64,000 nt of DNA from Marinomonas ostreistagni (GTDB lineage Bacteria; Pseudomonadota; Gammaproteobacteria; Pseudomonadales; Marinomonadaceae): assembly GCF_016888445.1 (NCBI RefSeq), contig NZ_JAFEKF010000003.1, positions 124,001-188,000 of the forward strand, written 5' to 3'. Each line of letters begins with the position of its first letter. Within the stretch, counting starts at the first letter, position 1. The notes under the pieces are model-generated. The model searched no databases and was not told the DNA's origin. It was given only the letters and a program-made list of their open reading frames with translations. Of the stretch, positions 26,514 through 35,448 are shown in pieces. A program made the position numbers and the translations under genes.

Positions 26514-28490
26514 CTATGACTTCTTTTTGCGTATCTGATCCATCAGTGCGCGTAGCTCTTGCTGTGTTTCTGGATTGTTTATGGCGTCGTTGCCGCGGCT
26601 TTTCAACCGTTGGATGCTAGAATTTAATCCAAGACTGTTGGAAAGTTGATCGACCATGTCGGCGACTTCTTGCTGGGCGTTGCCAATTTTTTGCTTAGTG
26701 GTGGCGTCAGGATGGTTCAATAAAGCGTACACCAGCGCTAGTAAATCTTGGTTTTTCTCTTGGTATAAAAAATGCCCAGTATTGTGTTGTGGGTACTTTT
26801 CAAAGTAACGCCAAACACGGCTAAACATCTGGCGTTCTGGGTCATCGCCGGATAGTAACGGGTCGGGCACGTCCACTTCTTTGGCGATGCTTGGGTGCAT
26901 CAGTAAGCACAAAGTTGCTTGCGAAACACGGCTTAAGCTGGCATGGCGTGACAAAGGCGCATAGGTTTCTTGATTATCCCATTGGCCTTTTTTGCCTTTG
27001 CCCTTTTTATAGCCATCAAAGCGCGGTTTGGCGCTGCTTTCATGTGGCGTATAGGGCGCATCAGAGTAGTGGCCGTAATCCTCATGATCGGGTAAATCAT
27101 AGGGTATGTAGCCATCATCTGGTAACGGCGCTTCAGGGGCGGTGTCATAGCTTGCATCAGAAGCTGATGGCGCGGCGTAGCGCGTCGCTGGCGTACTGGC
27201 ATTTAAGGTGTCGACGCTTAAGCCAGATTGCTCGGCCAGTTGATTGATCAGCAGTGAGCGTAAGGTAACGTCTTGCGGAATACTGCGAATCAAGCCCATG
27301 GCGTTGCGGGCAAATTGCGCTTCGCCTTCTTCATCCCCTAAGGTCACCAAAGAGCGGGCATGCTCAAATAACACATGCGCCAGTGATGACGAATCTTCTA
27401 GGCGTTTGTTAAAGCCTTCCGCTCCTTGTTTGCGAACCAAGGAATCTGGGTCTTCGCCATCGGGCAAAAACAAAAAGCGCACTTGTTTGCCATCTTGGAG
27501 AACCGGAAGGGTAGCTTCAAGTCCGCGAATCGCCGCCGCTTGTCCGGCTTTATCGCCGTCAAAGCAAAGCGTAACTTTGTCGACCAGCTTAAACAGCTTT
27601 TTGAAATGCTGGCTGTTGACCGAGGTGCCTAGGGTCGCGACGGCATTGGTGATGCCGTACTGCGCCAACACAATCACATCCATATAACCTTCGACAACTA
27701 TAATGTGGTCGAGGTTTTGGGTGTTTTGTTTGGCTTCGTAGAGACCGTAAAGCTCTTGGTTTTTATGGAAAACCGGCGTCTCGGGAGAGTTTAGGTATTT
27801 GGGCTTTTCGTCACCAAAGGCGCGTCCGCCAAAGGCAATAACTCGACCGCGATTGTCGCGGATCGGGAACATAATCCGATCCCGAAAACGATCGTAATAT
27901 TGACCTGGCTGATCTTTCTTTTCGATCAGCATGCCACCTTGTAGGAGTTGTTGTTCGTGTTCGGCGCGGTGTTTGCCGACAGTTTTTAACAAATTGTCCC
28001 AGCCTGGTGGCGCATAGCCTAAGCCATAGACTTTGGCGATCTGGCCAGTTAAGCCACGATCTTTGGCTAGGTAATGACGGGCTTTTTCTTTGCTTGCATG
28101 GCTAACGAGCTGCTCTTGAAAGTGCGTGGCACTCTCGGTGAGACGCTTGAGTAACTCAGCGTTTTGTTCGTAGCGGTCAGGTGCGCCTTGTTCGCGCGGC
28201 ACTTCCATGCCAGCGTCTTTGGCTAGCGTTTCGATCGCTTCGACAAAGTCGAGGTGATCGTGCTCCATAACAAAAGAGATTGCGTTACCGCCGGCGCCAC
28301 AGCCAAAGCAGTAGTAAAACTGTTTGTTTGGGTTGAGGCTAAACGAAGGCGACTTTTCATTATGAAAAGGGCACAGGGCAGAGTAGTTCTGCCCTGTTTT
28401 GCGCAAGCTAATGCGCGACGCCACCACATCGGTAATGTCAGTACGAGCCAGTAGCTCGTCAATAAATTGATCTGGTATGCGTCCCGCCAT
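26514..28490 (-). CDS. dnaG: DNA primase
   Basis: Primase of 658 aa making RNA primers at the replication fork. The N-terminal zinc domain shows CPFHNEKSPSF and YYCFGCGAGGN, giving the CHCC metal ligands. The catalytic core includes GGRAFGDEKPKYLNSPET and the Toprim motifs VVEGYMDVI and CFDGDKAG. The C-terminal helicase-binding domain follows a poorly conserved linker (about residues 425-500) rich in Pro/Asp/Tyr. Length exceeds E. coli DnaG by about 75 residues, mostly in that linker. It starts 9 nt after yqeY, and rpoD follows. Confidence 0.97.
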   Translation of the reverse strand: MAGRIPDQFIDELLARTDITDVVASRISLRKTGQNYSALCPFHNEKSPSFSLNPNKQFYYCFGCGAGGNAISFVMEHDHLDFVEAIETLAKDAGMEVPREQGAPDRYEQNAELLKRLTESATHFQEQLVSHASKEKARHYLAKDRGLTGQIAKVYGLGYAPPGWDNLLKTVGKHRAEHEQQLLQGGMLIEKKDQPGQYYDRFRDRIMFPIRDNRGRVIAFGGRAFGDEKPKYLNSPETPVFHKNQELYGLYEAKQNTQNLDHIIVVEGYMDVIVLAQYGITNAVATLGTSVNSQHFKKLFKLVDKVTLCFDGDKAGQAAAIRGLEATLPVLQDGKQVRFLFLPDGEDPDSLVRKQGAEGFNKRLEDSSSLAHVLFEHARSLVTLGDEEGEAQFARNAMGLIRSIPQDVTLRSLLINQLAEQSGLSVDTLNASTPATRYAAPSASDASYDTAPEAPLPDDGYIPYDLPDHEDYGHYSDAPYTPHESSAKPRFDGYKKGKGKKGQWDNQETYAPLSRHASLSRVSQATLCLLMHPSIAKEVDVPDPLLSGDDPERQMFSRVWRYFEKYPQHNTGHFLYQEKNQDLLALVYALLNHPDATTKQKIGNAQQEVADMVDQLSNSLGLNSSIQRLKSRGNDAINNPETQQELRALMDQIRKKKS

Positions 28491-28499
28491 AGGTCAAGT

Positions 28500-28946
28500 T
28501 TAGCCTAGCTGAGCTTTAACTTGCTGGCTGACCACAGACATGTCACCACGACCTTGTACTTGTGGTTTAACAATCGCCATGACTGCGCCCATCTGCTGCA
28601 TGCTCGTCGCGCCTGTTTCCGCGATCGCTGCTTTCACGATGTCTGCCACTTCTTCGTCGCTTAGTGGCTGTGGTAGGAATTCTGCAATAACGTCCATTTC
28701 GCGCTTTTCTACTTCCGCAAGATCTGGACGGCCGCCGTCAATGAACTGTTGGTAAGAGTCTTTACGCTGCTTAACCATTTTGTCTAGGATAACCAATACA
28801 CGCGCGTCGTCGACTTCGATACGCTCGTCCACTTCAACACGTTTGATTTCTGCGTTGATGGCACGAGTGATGGCTACACGTTCTTTTTCTTTGGCGCGCA
28901 TAGCAGATTTGATCGCGTCGGAGATTTGCTTTTTAAATTCTGACAT
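28500..28946 (-). CDS. yqeY: GatB/YqeY domain-containing protein
   Basis: Protein of 148 aa matching YqeY, a small helical protein homologous to the tail of the GatB amidotransferase subunit and thought to touch tRNA. Markers are EKERVAITRAINAEIKRVEVDE, LDKMVKQRKDSYQQF, and MGAVMAIVKPQVQGRGDMS near the C terminus. ATG at 28946 follows GAGGAAG. It sits between rpsU and dnaG, as in many gammaproteobacteria. A terminator lies between rpsU and this gene. Confidence 0.93.
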   Translation of the reverse strand: MSEFKKQISDAIKSAMRAKEKERVAITRAINAEIKRVEVDERIEVDDARVLVILDKMVKQRKDSYQQFIDGGRPDLAEVEKREMDVIAEFLPQPLSDEEVADIVKAAIAETGATSMQQMGAVMAIVKPQVQGRGDMSVVSQQVKAQLG

Positions 28947-28993
28947 CTTGGTCTTCCTCAAGGATATGAATCATTTCATTGAAACAAAAAAAA

Positions 28994-29017
28994 TCGGCTA
29001 GTTGTACAACTAGCCGA
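28994..29017 (-). terminator. Terminator or attenuator between rpsU and yqeY
   Basis: Perfect 24-nt palindrome; on the minus strand it is followed by eight T residues. It lies 71 nt after the rpsU stop inside the rpsU-yqeY-dnaG-rpoD array. It should raise rpsU output relative to the downstream genes. Confidence 0.88.
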
Positions 29018-29088
29018 CTCTTTATTCGTAAAGCTTTCGCGTCTACGGCAGGGTGATACAACTTGCTCTTAGAGCAATCTGTAACATC

Positions 29089-29304
29089 CTAGTACAAGCG
29101 TTGGAATTTCTTCTGTTCGCGAGATACTTTCTTAGCGTGACGTTTAACAGCAGCTGCTGCAGCGCGCTTACGTAGAGTTGTTGGTTTCTCGTAGCACTCA
29201 CGACGACGAACTTCTGCTAGAACGCCTGCTTTTTCACAAGAACGCTTGAAGCGACGTAGAGCGATGTCAAATGGTTCGTTATCTTTTACTTTAACTTGTG
29301 GCAT
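29089..29304 (-). CDS. rpsU: 30S ribosomal protein S21
   Basis: 71-aa small ribosomal subunit protein. The N terminus [20 protein letters not shown] and the basic C terminus are typical, and length equals the E. coli protein. It helps the 30S subunit at translation initiation. It is the first gene of the rpsU-yqeY-dnaG-rpoD array, divergent from tsaD. AGGTAATTAG precedes the ATG. Confidence 0.98.
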   Translation of the reverse strand: MPQVKVKDNEPFDIALRRFKRSCEKAGVLAEVRRRECYEKPTTLRKRAAAAAVKRHAKKVSREQKKFQRLY

Positions 29305-29604
29305 ATCTAATTACCTATATTGTTTAATTCGTTTAGTAAACACAAAACGGCGCGAATCATACCGATTTTTTGTCATAAAATAAATTGGTATAGCCGTCAT
29401 ATGTGGCTGATACAGTGTGTCCCAGTATGTAGGGGACGAGAGTAAAAAATCACCTGCCTTTTAATTAAACGATTTAATCGGGGCGTATTGTATAGGAACT
29501 GAACGCCGCTGTCCAACGCTTTACTGAATTCGACGTGAATAGACACTGCCAAGCGGCCTCAGATTGGGTACAATAGCGGCCATTGCGACCAGTGTAGGAA
29601 TCCC
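29305..29604. promoter_or_regulatory. Divergent rpsU / tsaD intergenic region
   Basis: 300 bp holding the promoters of rpsU (-) and tsaD (+). Besides the candidate rpsU promoter there is a perfect dyad ATTAAACGATTTAAT at 29464-29478. I looked for a LexA box (CTG-N10-CAG), which E. coli has here, and found none with correct spacing. Confidence 0.5.
29356..29384 (-). promoter_or_regulatory. Candidate sigma-70 promoter of rpsU
   Basis: On the minus strand TATGAT (29361-29356) matches the -10 consensus at five of six positions. TTTATT (29384-29379) lies exactly 17 bp upstream as a weak -35. It sits 52 bp before the rpsU start. An imperfect inverted repeat (ATACCGATTT / AAATTGGTAT, 29359-29391) overlaps it. 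Confidence 0.4.
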
Positions 29605-30648
29605 ATGAAAGTTTTAGGTTTAGAAACGTCCTGTGACGAAACCGGTATTGCGATTTACGATACCGACAAAGGCTTGTTGACTCACAAGATTTACACGCAG
29701 ATAGCCCAGCATGCTGAGTACGGTGGTGTGGTGCCTGAGTTGGCTTCGCGCGATCATGTGCGTAAAACGCTACCGCTGATCGAAGAAGTGCTGGCTGAGG
29801 CGCAGCTTAAAAAGACGGATCTAGACGCAGTCGCTTACACGTCAGGCCCAGGCTTGGTGGGTGCACTGATGGCAGGGGCGACGATTGGCCGCTCGATGGC
29901 GTTCTCCTTAGGGATTCCTGCGCTCGGTGTACACCATATGGAAGGCCATTTATTGGCGCCGATGTTGGAAGAGAAACAGCCGAAAATGCCCTTTATTGCG
30001 CTGTTGGTTTCGGGTGGACATACTCAACTGGTACGTGTGGATGCGATTGGCGAGTATAAGTTGCTGGGGCAATCGCTAGATGACGCCGCCGGTGAAGCGT
30101 TTGATAAAGCGGCTAAGATGATTGGTCTGCCGTATCCTGGCGGCCCTTATATCGCGAAGCTGGCGCAACAAGGTAATCCAGACGCCGGTATCAAATTCCC
30201 ACGCCCTATGACAGATCGCCCTGGTTTGGACTTTAGTTTTAGTGGTTTGAAGACGGCGTTTTTGACGGCTGTGCACGATGCGCTTGATCGTGAGGCGTTT
30301 AACGATCAGTTCCAAGCCGATATTGCGTTAGCTTTTGAGCAGGCGATTGTGGATACGCTGGTAATCAAGTGTCGCCGAGCGTTAGAGCAAGAAGGGCTAG
30401 ATCAGTTGATCATCGCTGGAGGCGTAAGTGCCAACAAGCGCTTACAGAGCCAGCTAGAAACTCAGCTAGCGAAAATTAACGCCGGTGTTTTTTATGCGCG
30501 CCCAGAGTTCTGTACTGACAATGGTGCCATGATTGCCTATGCGGGTGCACAACGCTTAGTCGCTGGACAGTCGTCGCCCCTTAACCTATCGATTCGCGCC
30601 CGTTGGCCATTGTCTGATTTGCCAGATATTCACGAAGGAACAAACTAA
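29605..30648 (+). CDS. tsaD: tRNA N6-threonylcarbamoyladenosine transferase TsaD
   Basis: Protein of 347 aa that transfers the threonylcarbamoyl group to A37 of ANN-decoding tRNAs, with TsaB and Tsa[17 protein letters not shown] opens the ASKHA fold, the metal-binding HMEGH is at residues 111-115, and [20 protein letters not shown] and [10 protein letters not shown] complete the signature. Start ATG after GTAGGAATCCC. It is divergent from rpsU, a very common arrangement, and overlaps folB by one base. Confidence 0.98.
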   Translation: MKVLGLETSCDETGIAIYDTDKGLLTHKIYTQIAQHAEYGGVVPELASRDHVRKTLPLIEEVLAEAQLKKTDLDAVAYTSGPGLVGALMAGATIGRSMAFSLGIPALGVHHMEGHLLAPMLEEKQPKMPFIALLVSGGHTQLVRVDAIGEYKLLGQSLDDAAGEAFDKAAKMIGLPYPGGPYIAKLAQQGNPDAGIKFPRPMTDRPGLDFSFSGLKTAFLTAVHDALDREAFNDQFQADIALAFEQAIVDTLVIKCRRALEQEGLDQLIIAGGVSANKRLQSQLETQLAKINAGVFYARPEFCTDNGAMIAYAGAQRLVAGQSSPLNLSIRARWPLSDLPDIHEGTN

Positions 30649-31001
30649 TGCAAGATATCGTATTTATTGAAGGTCTCCATACACAGGCGGTGATCGGTGT
30701 GTATGAATGGGAAAAAGTGATCTGGCAAGATTTGGTGTTTGATATTGAGATGGAGCACGATAATCGTGTGCCAGCGGCCAACGATGACATCCATAAAACC
30801 CTTGATTATGAAGCCATCTCCAATGCCATCACTGGCTTTTGTAAGGCGCATCAGTTTGAGTTGATCGAAACCTTGGCGGAGCGCTTGTGCGCCACCTTAA
30901 TTGATCAGTTTGGTCTAACGACAATCACCATGACACTGCGTAAGCCGGGTGCCGTGCCTGCAGCGCGTGCGGTCGGGGTGAAGATCCGCCGCAGCGCTTA
31001 A
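30648..31001 (+). CDS. folB: Dihydroneopterin aldolase
   Basis: 117-aa enzyme of folate synthesis converting 7,8-dihydroneopterin to 6-hydroxymethyl-dihydropterin and glycolaldehyde. IEGLHTQAVIGVYEWE carries the catalytic-region Glu, TLDYEAIS the next conserved segment, and TLAERL plus TLRKPGAVPAAR the C-terminal signature with the active Lys. Length is typical. The ATG overlaps the tsaD stop (TAATG), so translation is probably coupled. It is convergent with cca. Confidence 0.95.
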   Translation: MQDIVFIEGLHTQAVIGVYEWEKVIWQDLVFDIEMEHDNRVPAANDDIHKTLDYEAISNAITGFCKAHQFELIETLAERLCATLIDQFGLTTITMTLRKPGAVPAARAVGVKIRRSA

Positions 31002-31013
31002 CGTTTCATTTAG

Positions 31014-32105
31014 CTAGCGATCTATCGGCGCGACTAAAGGGCTTTGACCGTCCTGCAGTGCGCTGATACGTGCTTGCTTTAATGCTTGGCCAAGCTCAGC
31101 ACCGCTAAAACCTTGTTTCATCAATGCCTGTGGATTGACTTTGGCGATGCGGTTACGCAGTGCTAGCCAGTCCTTAAGAGAGGTTTGGGTGAGGTGTGCT
31201 AGAATCTGTGCCAGCTTTTCAAACGGCTGCGGTTTTTTTACGGCGGCGACAAATGTTAGCCAATTTTCCCATTCCTCAGCGCTGGCGGGTAACGTCACAG
31301 ATTCTTGAAAACTGCGGGCCTGCTCACTAAACCAACAAAACTGGTTAGGGGTACGCAAGTGCTGGTTAAGTGTTTGCAATGCGTGCAATGGCGTGTAGGC
31401 AGTGATTAAACTCCAGCGTGCTTGCTTGTCCCACTCTCGAGCTAAGCCTTGACGCTTAAAGTGCAATTCTGGAAACAACTCACCCAACGCGTTGGCGTCT
31501 TCTAATACTTCAAAAAATACCTCGGCATGCTCCGCTTGCAGGGCTTTTTCGGTTTCACGCCAGACGCGCTCTGGCGTCAGTGTACCTAGCTCACCGGACG
31601 CGGCGATCTCGCGCATAAGAGCTTGTGTCTCTGGCGCGATGACAAAACCAAACGGGGCAAAGCGTGCCATAAAGCGTGCAATACGTAACACTCGTAATGG
31701 GTCTTCGACAAACGCCTCAGAGACGTGACGTAACACTCGATTCTGTAGGTCTTGCTGCCCATTGAATGGGTCAATCAACTGACCATCTGGATGCTTAGCT
31801 ATGGCATTGATGGTGAGGTCACGGCGCTCTAAATCTTCTTCGAGGCGGATATCAGGAGAAAAGTCACAAACAAACCCTGTGTAGCCTTGGCCTTGTTTGC
31901 GTTCTTTGCGGGCGAGGGCGTATTCCTCTTTGCTATCAGGGTGAAGAAAAACCGGAAATTGTTTACCAACTTGCTGATAGCCTTGGTTGAGCATTTGCTC
32001 GGGGGTGGCCCCCGTCACAACCCAATCTTTGTCTTTAACCTCAAGGCCTAGCAGCTCATCGCGCACGGCCCCTCCGACTAAAAACACCGAGTGTGCGTTG
32101 GGCAT
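31014..32105 (-). CDS. cca: CCA tRNA nucleotidyltransferase (no HD domain)
   Basis: Class II nucleotidyltransferase of 363 aa that adds or repairs the 3' CCA of t[18 protein letters not shown] is the nucleotide-binding G-rich start, VKDKDWVV holds the catalytic Dx[11 protein letters not shown] the template Arg region, and [11 protein letters not shown] the neck. E. coli Cca has an additional HD phosphohydrolase domain and about 412 residues; this shorter form ends without one. Its start overlaps the glpE stop by one base. Confidence 0.95.
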   Translation of the reverse strand: MPNAHSVFLVGGAVRDELLGLEVKDKDWVVTGATPEQMLNQGYQQVGKQFPVFLHPDSKEEYALARKERKQGQGYTGFVCDFSPDIRLEEDLERRDLTINAIAKHPDGQLIDPFNGQQDLQNRVLRHVSEAFVEDPLRVLRIARFMARFAPFGFVIAPETQALMREIAASGELGTLTPERVWRETEKALQAEHAEVFFEVLEDANALGELFPELHFKRQGLAREWDKQARWSLITAYTPLHALQTLNQHLRTPNQFCWFSEQARSFQESVTLPASAEEWENWLTFVAAVKKPQPFEKLAQILAHLTQTSLKDWLALRNRIAKVNPQALMKQGFSGAELGQALKQARISALQDGQSPLVAPIDR

Positions 32106-32428
32106 TAGGCGTTCATCTCACACTGCTCAGGGAACATGGCGCTCCATTGACTGAAGCCACCGTTGAGTGAGTACACTTCGGCGAAACCTTGTGCCGCTAG
32201 GAATTCTGCTGCGCCTTTACTGCTGTTGCCATGGTAGCAGCACACGATCACTGGCAAACTTTTATCGGTCTCGGCGATAAACTGTTGCACATTGTCGTTG
32301 TTCAGATTAATGGCATTGCTCATGTGGCTGGTTTGGTAGCTGACTGCGTCGCGGATGTCGACCACAATCGCGTTGTTTTCTAGTAGGGGAAGGGCGTCGG
32401 TAATATCAATACAAGAATAGGTGCTCAT
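32105..32428 (-). CDS. glpE: Thiosulfate sulfurtransferase GlpE
   Basis: Single-domain rhodanese of 107 aa that moves sulfur from thiosulfate to cyanide or thioredoxin. The active-site Cys is in [13 protein letters not shown], and [21 protein letters not shown] is the conserved N-terminal half. ATG at 32428 follows GAGAG; a longer frame to 32479 runs into apaH. It is translationally linked to cca (TAATG) and lies 7 nt after apaH. Confidence 0.92.
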   Translation of the reverse strand: MSTYSCIDITDALPLLENNAIVVDIRDAVSYQTSHMSNAINLNNDNVQQFIAETDKSLPVIVCCYHGNSSKGAAEFLAAQGFAEVYSLNGGFSQWSAMFPEQCEMNA

Positions 32429-32435
32429 GGTGCTC

Positions 32436-33251
32436 TCAATATAAGTTACAGGGAGTGCTGAAGCGTTGATTGTCCTCAAGTCTTAGGGCGCTTAAGGCAC
32501 CACCCCAGACGCAGCCAGTGTCCAATGCATGGATGTTAGGGCTATTGGTCACGCCTTCTAGAGCGGCCCAATGGCCAAATACCACACGGGTATCGCTCGG
32601 TAAGCGGTTCGGCTGCATAAACCAAGGTAGATAATCTTTGCGGGCCGTATTTGGGCCTTCCTTGGATTTGAGGTCAAGTTTGCCATCAGCACGACAAAAA
32701 CGCATACGGGTCAGGTAATTGGTGATACAACGTAAGCGATCCATTCCCGTTAGGGACTCTGACCAAGTATCCGGTTTATTACCATACATGACCTGTAAGA
32801 AATCCTCCACTTGCTCAGACTGCAAGGTGGACTCGACTTCTTTACTGAGTCGAAGTGTCTCTTCAATCGTCCAGTTAGGTGGAATACCAGCATGGGTCAT
32901 GATGGTGTTGAAGTCGGCGTCGTAGTGGCATAGCGGTTGCTGGCGCAGCCACTCCATCAGTTCGTCACGATCGCTGGCTTGGAGAATGTTCCATAAAGTA
33001 TCGCCACGCTTTAAGTTGGCAAAACCATAGGAGACGGCCAGTAAGTGCAAATCATGGTTGCCCAGCACTACTTTGGCTTTGTCACCCAATGAGCTGACAA
33101 AGCGTAACGTCTCCAGACACTCTTTGCCGCGATTGATCAAGTCGCCAGCGAACCAGAGCGTATCCTGCTCAGGGTCATACTGAATCTGTTCGAGCAGCTT
33201 TAGTAACGGGGAAAAACACCCCTGTAGGTCTCCGATTACGTAAGTCGACAT
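32436..33251 (-). CDS. apaH: Symmetrical bis(5'-nucleosyl)-tetraphosphatase
   Basis: 271-aa phosphoesterase hydrolysing Ap4A to two ADP; also able to remove NpnN caps from RNA in E. coli. Metallophosphatase motifs: YVIGDLQGCF, WFAGDLINRGKE, LGNHDLHLLAV and THAGIPPNW. Length is typical. It follows apaG with an 8-nt gap in the lptD-surA-pdxA-rsmA-apaG-apaH order conserved in gammaproteobacteria. Confidence 0.97.
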   Translation of the reverse strand: MSTYVIGDLQGCFSPLLKLLEQIQYDPEQDTLWFAGDLINRGKECLETLRFVSSLGDKAKVVLGNHDLHLLAVSYGFANLKRGDTLWNILQASDRDELMEWLRQQPLCHYDADFNTIMTHAGIPPNWTIEETLRLSKEVESTLQSEQVEDFLQVMYGNKPDTWSESLTGMDRLRCITNYLTRMRFCRADGKLDLKSKEGPNTARKDYLPWFMQPNRLPSDTRVVFGHWAALEGVTNSPNIHALDTGCVWGGALSALRLEDNQRFSTPCNLY

Positions 33252-33259
33252 AGTCAGCC

Positions 33260-33637
33260 TTAATGTACTTGGTTTGGGACCGCCAAGGTAAATGGCGCAA
33301 TGGGGGCATCAAATTCGGTGCCGTCTTCGGCTAAGAAGCGATAGCTGCCTTGCATAATGCCAACTACGGTTTCTAGTACACTACCGCTACTGTAGTCGTA
33401 AGACTCGCCTGGCGTCAGATAGGGGAATTGCCCAACGACGCCTTCGCCTTTGACTTCTTGAACCTTTTCGTTGCCATCAGTAATCACCCAATGGCGTGAT
33501 AGAAGTTTGGCTGCGACCGTACCACAGTTGGTCATGGTGATGTGGTAAGCGAACACATAGCGATCATCTTCGGGTACTGACTGTTCAGAAAGGTATTCTG
33601 TTCTCACCGTGACGACGATGTCGTGCTCTGATTGCAT
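33260..33637 (-). CDS. apaG: ApaG (DUF525) protein
   Basis: 125-aa beta-sandwich protein of the ApaG family. FAYHITMTNCGTVAAKLLSR, HWVITDGNEKVQEVKGEGVV and GVVGQFPYLTPGESYDYSSG are conserved; a G-x-G-phosphate-binding loop lies in the second. Function remains unclear; mutants affect magnesium/cobalt resistance in Salmonella. Two nt separate it from rsmA. Confidence 0.95.
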   Translation of the reverse strand: MQSEHDIVVTVRTEYLSEQSVPEDDRYVFAYHITMTNCGTVAAKLLSRHWVITDGNEKVQEVKGEGVVGQFPYLTPGESYDYSSGSVLETVVGIMQGSYRFLAEDGTEFDAPIAPFTLAVPNQVH

Positions 33638-33639
33638 GG

Positions 33640-34434
33640 TTAATCCCTTTTGCTAACGAGGTTGGCAATGTTAACGAAGTCTGCAACATCTAAACGCTCA
33701 GGACGAAGCGTTGGATCAATGTTGAGCGCTTCAAAGTCGGCATCGTTCAAGACGCCTTTGTAGTTGTTGCGTAATGTCTTACGACGCTGATGGAAGCCAA
33801 TGCGTACCATGTCTTCAAGTGTTTTTAAGTCCTCGGCGACATGGGGTAGCGTTTTGTGTGGCGTCATGCGCACGATCGCCGAGTCGATTTTTGGCGGTGG
33901 ATCAAATGACTCTGGGCCAACAATAAACAAGGATTCCACTTGGCAGTAATACTGCGCCATGACGCTCAAGCGACCGTATAGGTTGTCACCTGGGCGCGCC
34001 GCTAGACGATCGACCACTTCTTTTTGCAGCATAAAGTGCATGTCGTCAATCTTTTGGGCAAAGGTCAACAGATGGAAAATCAGCGGCGTAGAGATGTTGT
34101 AAGGTAAGTTACCCACCACACGAATATTGCTGTCAGTGGCTAAGCTTTCAAAATCAAATTTCATCGCATCCGCTTCATGTACCGTAAGGTCTGGGTAGCG
34201 GAATAAGTTAACACGCAAAATAGGAATTAGATCGCGGTCTAATTCCACCACATCCATGCGTTTGGTGACACTGATGATGCCCTCAGTTAAGGCACCTTTA
34301 CCTGGGCCAATTTCAACAATGCGCTGGCCTTCTTTGGGTGCAATACAAGCGACAATACGACGAATGACGCCAGCATCATGAAGGAAGTTTTGGCCAAAAC
34401 GTTTGCGGGCTTTATGGGGATGTGATTTGCTCAT
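33640..34434 (-). CDS. rsmA: 16S rRNA (A1518/A1519) dimethyltransferase
   Basis: 264-aa SAM-dependent enzyme (KsgA) that dimethylates two adenines near the 3' end of 16S rRNA during 30S assembly. RKRFGQNFLHD at the N terminus, IVEIGPGKGALTE as the SAM loop, DAMKFDF, and the catalytic VVGNLPYNISTPL. It starts immediately after the pdxA stop (TAA then ATG). Confidence 0.98.
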   Translation of the reverse strand: MSKSHPHKARKRFGQNFLHDAGVIRRIVACIAPKEGQRIVEIGPGKGALTEGIISVTKRMDVVELDRDLIPILRVNLFRYPDLTVHEADAMKFDFESLATDSNIRVVGNLPYNISTPLIFHLLTFAQKIDDMHFMLQKEVVDRLAARPGDNLYGRLSVMAQYYCQVESLFIVGPESFDPPPKIDSAIVRMTPHKTLPHVAEDLKTLEDMVRIGFHQRRKTLRNNYKGVLNDADFEALNIDPTLRPERLDVADFVNIANLVSKRD

Positions 34435-35433
34435 TTAGTTACTTTTTTGGGCGTTATTTGCCATGTTGATGGCATTTTCAATGGCAACCTTAAGGCTGCC
34501 ATCACTAGCTTTTCCGGTACCTGCCAAATCTAGCGCGGTGCCGTGGTCGACCGAGGTTCGAATGATAGGGAGACCTAAGGTGATGTTTACGGCGTTGCCG
34601 AATCCTGAATATTTTAACACAGGAAGACCTTGGTCATGATACATGGCCAAAACACAGTCTGCTTGTTCTAGGTATTTGCCTTGGAACAAAGTGTCTGCTG
34701 GTAAGGGGCCTTCTAGGCGAATGCCTTCTTCGCGTAACGCGTTTAAGGTCGGAATAATGACATCGATTTCTTCGCGCCCTAGGTGGCCATCTTCGCCCGC
34801 ATGGGGGTTGAGGCCACACACTAAAATGCGCGGATTAGGACAACCAAAGCGGGTTTTAAGGTCATGATTTAAGGCGTGTACCACATTGGTAATAGCGCTT
34901 GGGGTAATCGCTGCTGGGATATCTTTGAGCGGCAAGTGCGTGGTCACGAGTGCTACGCGCATGGTTTGGCTGGCGAGCATCATCACCACTTGTGGGCTTT
35001 GACATAGCGCTTGAAAATATTCCGTATGGCCAGAGAAGTGCGTACCCACCTCACACAGTACTCCTTTGTGCACCGGTGGTGTCACCACGGCATCAAAGGT
35101 GCCATCTAAGCACCCTTGGCCGGTGATGCGTAAGGTGTCCATCACGTATGGCGCGTTACGCACATCCAGCTTGCCCGCAATAACTTTGTGACCCAGTGGC
35201 GTTGGCAGGATTTGCAAAGTGCCAGGGCGGTGCATGGTCAACTGATCAACGTCTGAAAGCTCGACAATCTCAAGATCGTTAAAACCTAGCTGCTGGGCAC
35301 GGCTGCGGAACAATTGCGGATCGCCGACCACCACAAGCTGTGCCGAAAAGGCGCTTTGTAAGGCGCTGATAATGATATCAGGGCCAATGCCTGCCGGTTC
35401 ACCTGAGGTGATCGCAATACGTGGAGTGCTCAC
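34435..35433 (-). CDS. pdxA: 4-hydroxythreonine-4-phosphate dehydrogenase
   Basis: 332-aa NAD-dependent enzyme of pyridoxal phosphate synthesis. RIAITSGEPAGIGPDI is the characteristic N terminus; TPPVHKG, FSGHTEYF, CGLNPHAGEDGHLG and MYHDQGLPVLKY bring the metal-binding His and Asp. I chose GTG at 35433 (seven nt after AAGGAG) rather than TTG at 35436. It lies 15 nt after surA by this start. Confidence 0.96.
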   Translation of the reverse strand: MSTPRIAITSGEPAGIGPDIIISALQSAFSAQLVVVGDPQLFRSRAQQLGFNDLEIVELSDVDQLTMHRPGTLQILPTPLGHKVIAGKLDVRNAPYVMDTLRITGQGCLDGTFDAVVTPPVHKGVLCEVGTHFSGHTEYFQALCQSPQVVMMLASQTMRVALVTTHLPLKDIPAAITPSAITNVVHALNHDLKTRFGCPNPRILVCGLNPHAGEDGHLGREEIDVIIPTLNALREEGIRLEGPLPADTLFQGKYLEQADCVLAMYHDQGLPVLKYSGFGNAVNITLGLPIIRTSVDHGTALDLAGTGKASDGSLKVAIENAINMANNAQKSN

Positions 35434-35448
35434 CAATACGCTCCTTGA

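Noticed and set aside
29305..29604. LexA box at the rpsU promoter
   Set aside because: CTG and CAG triplets occur, but not at the 10-bp spacing needed.
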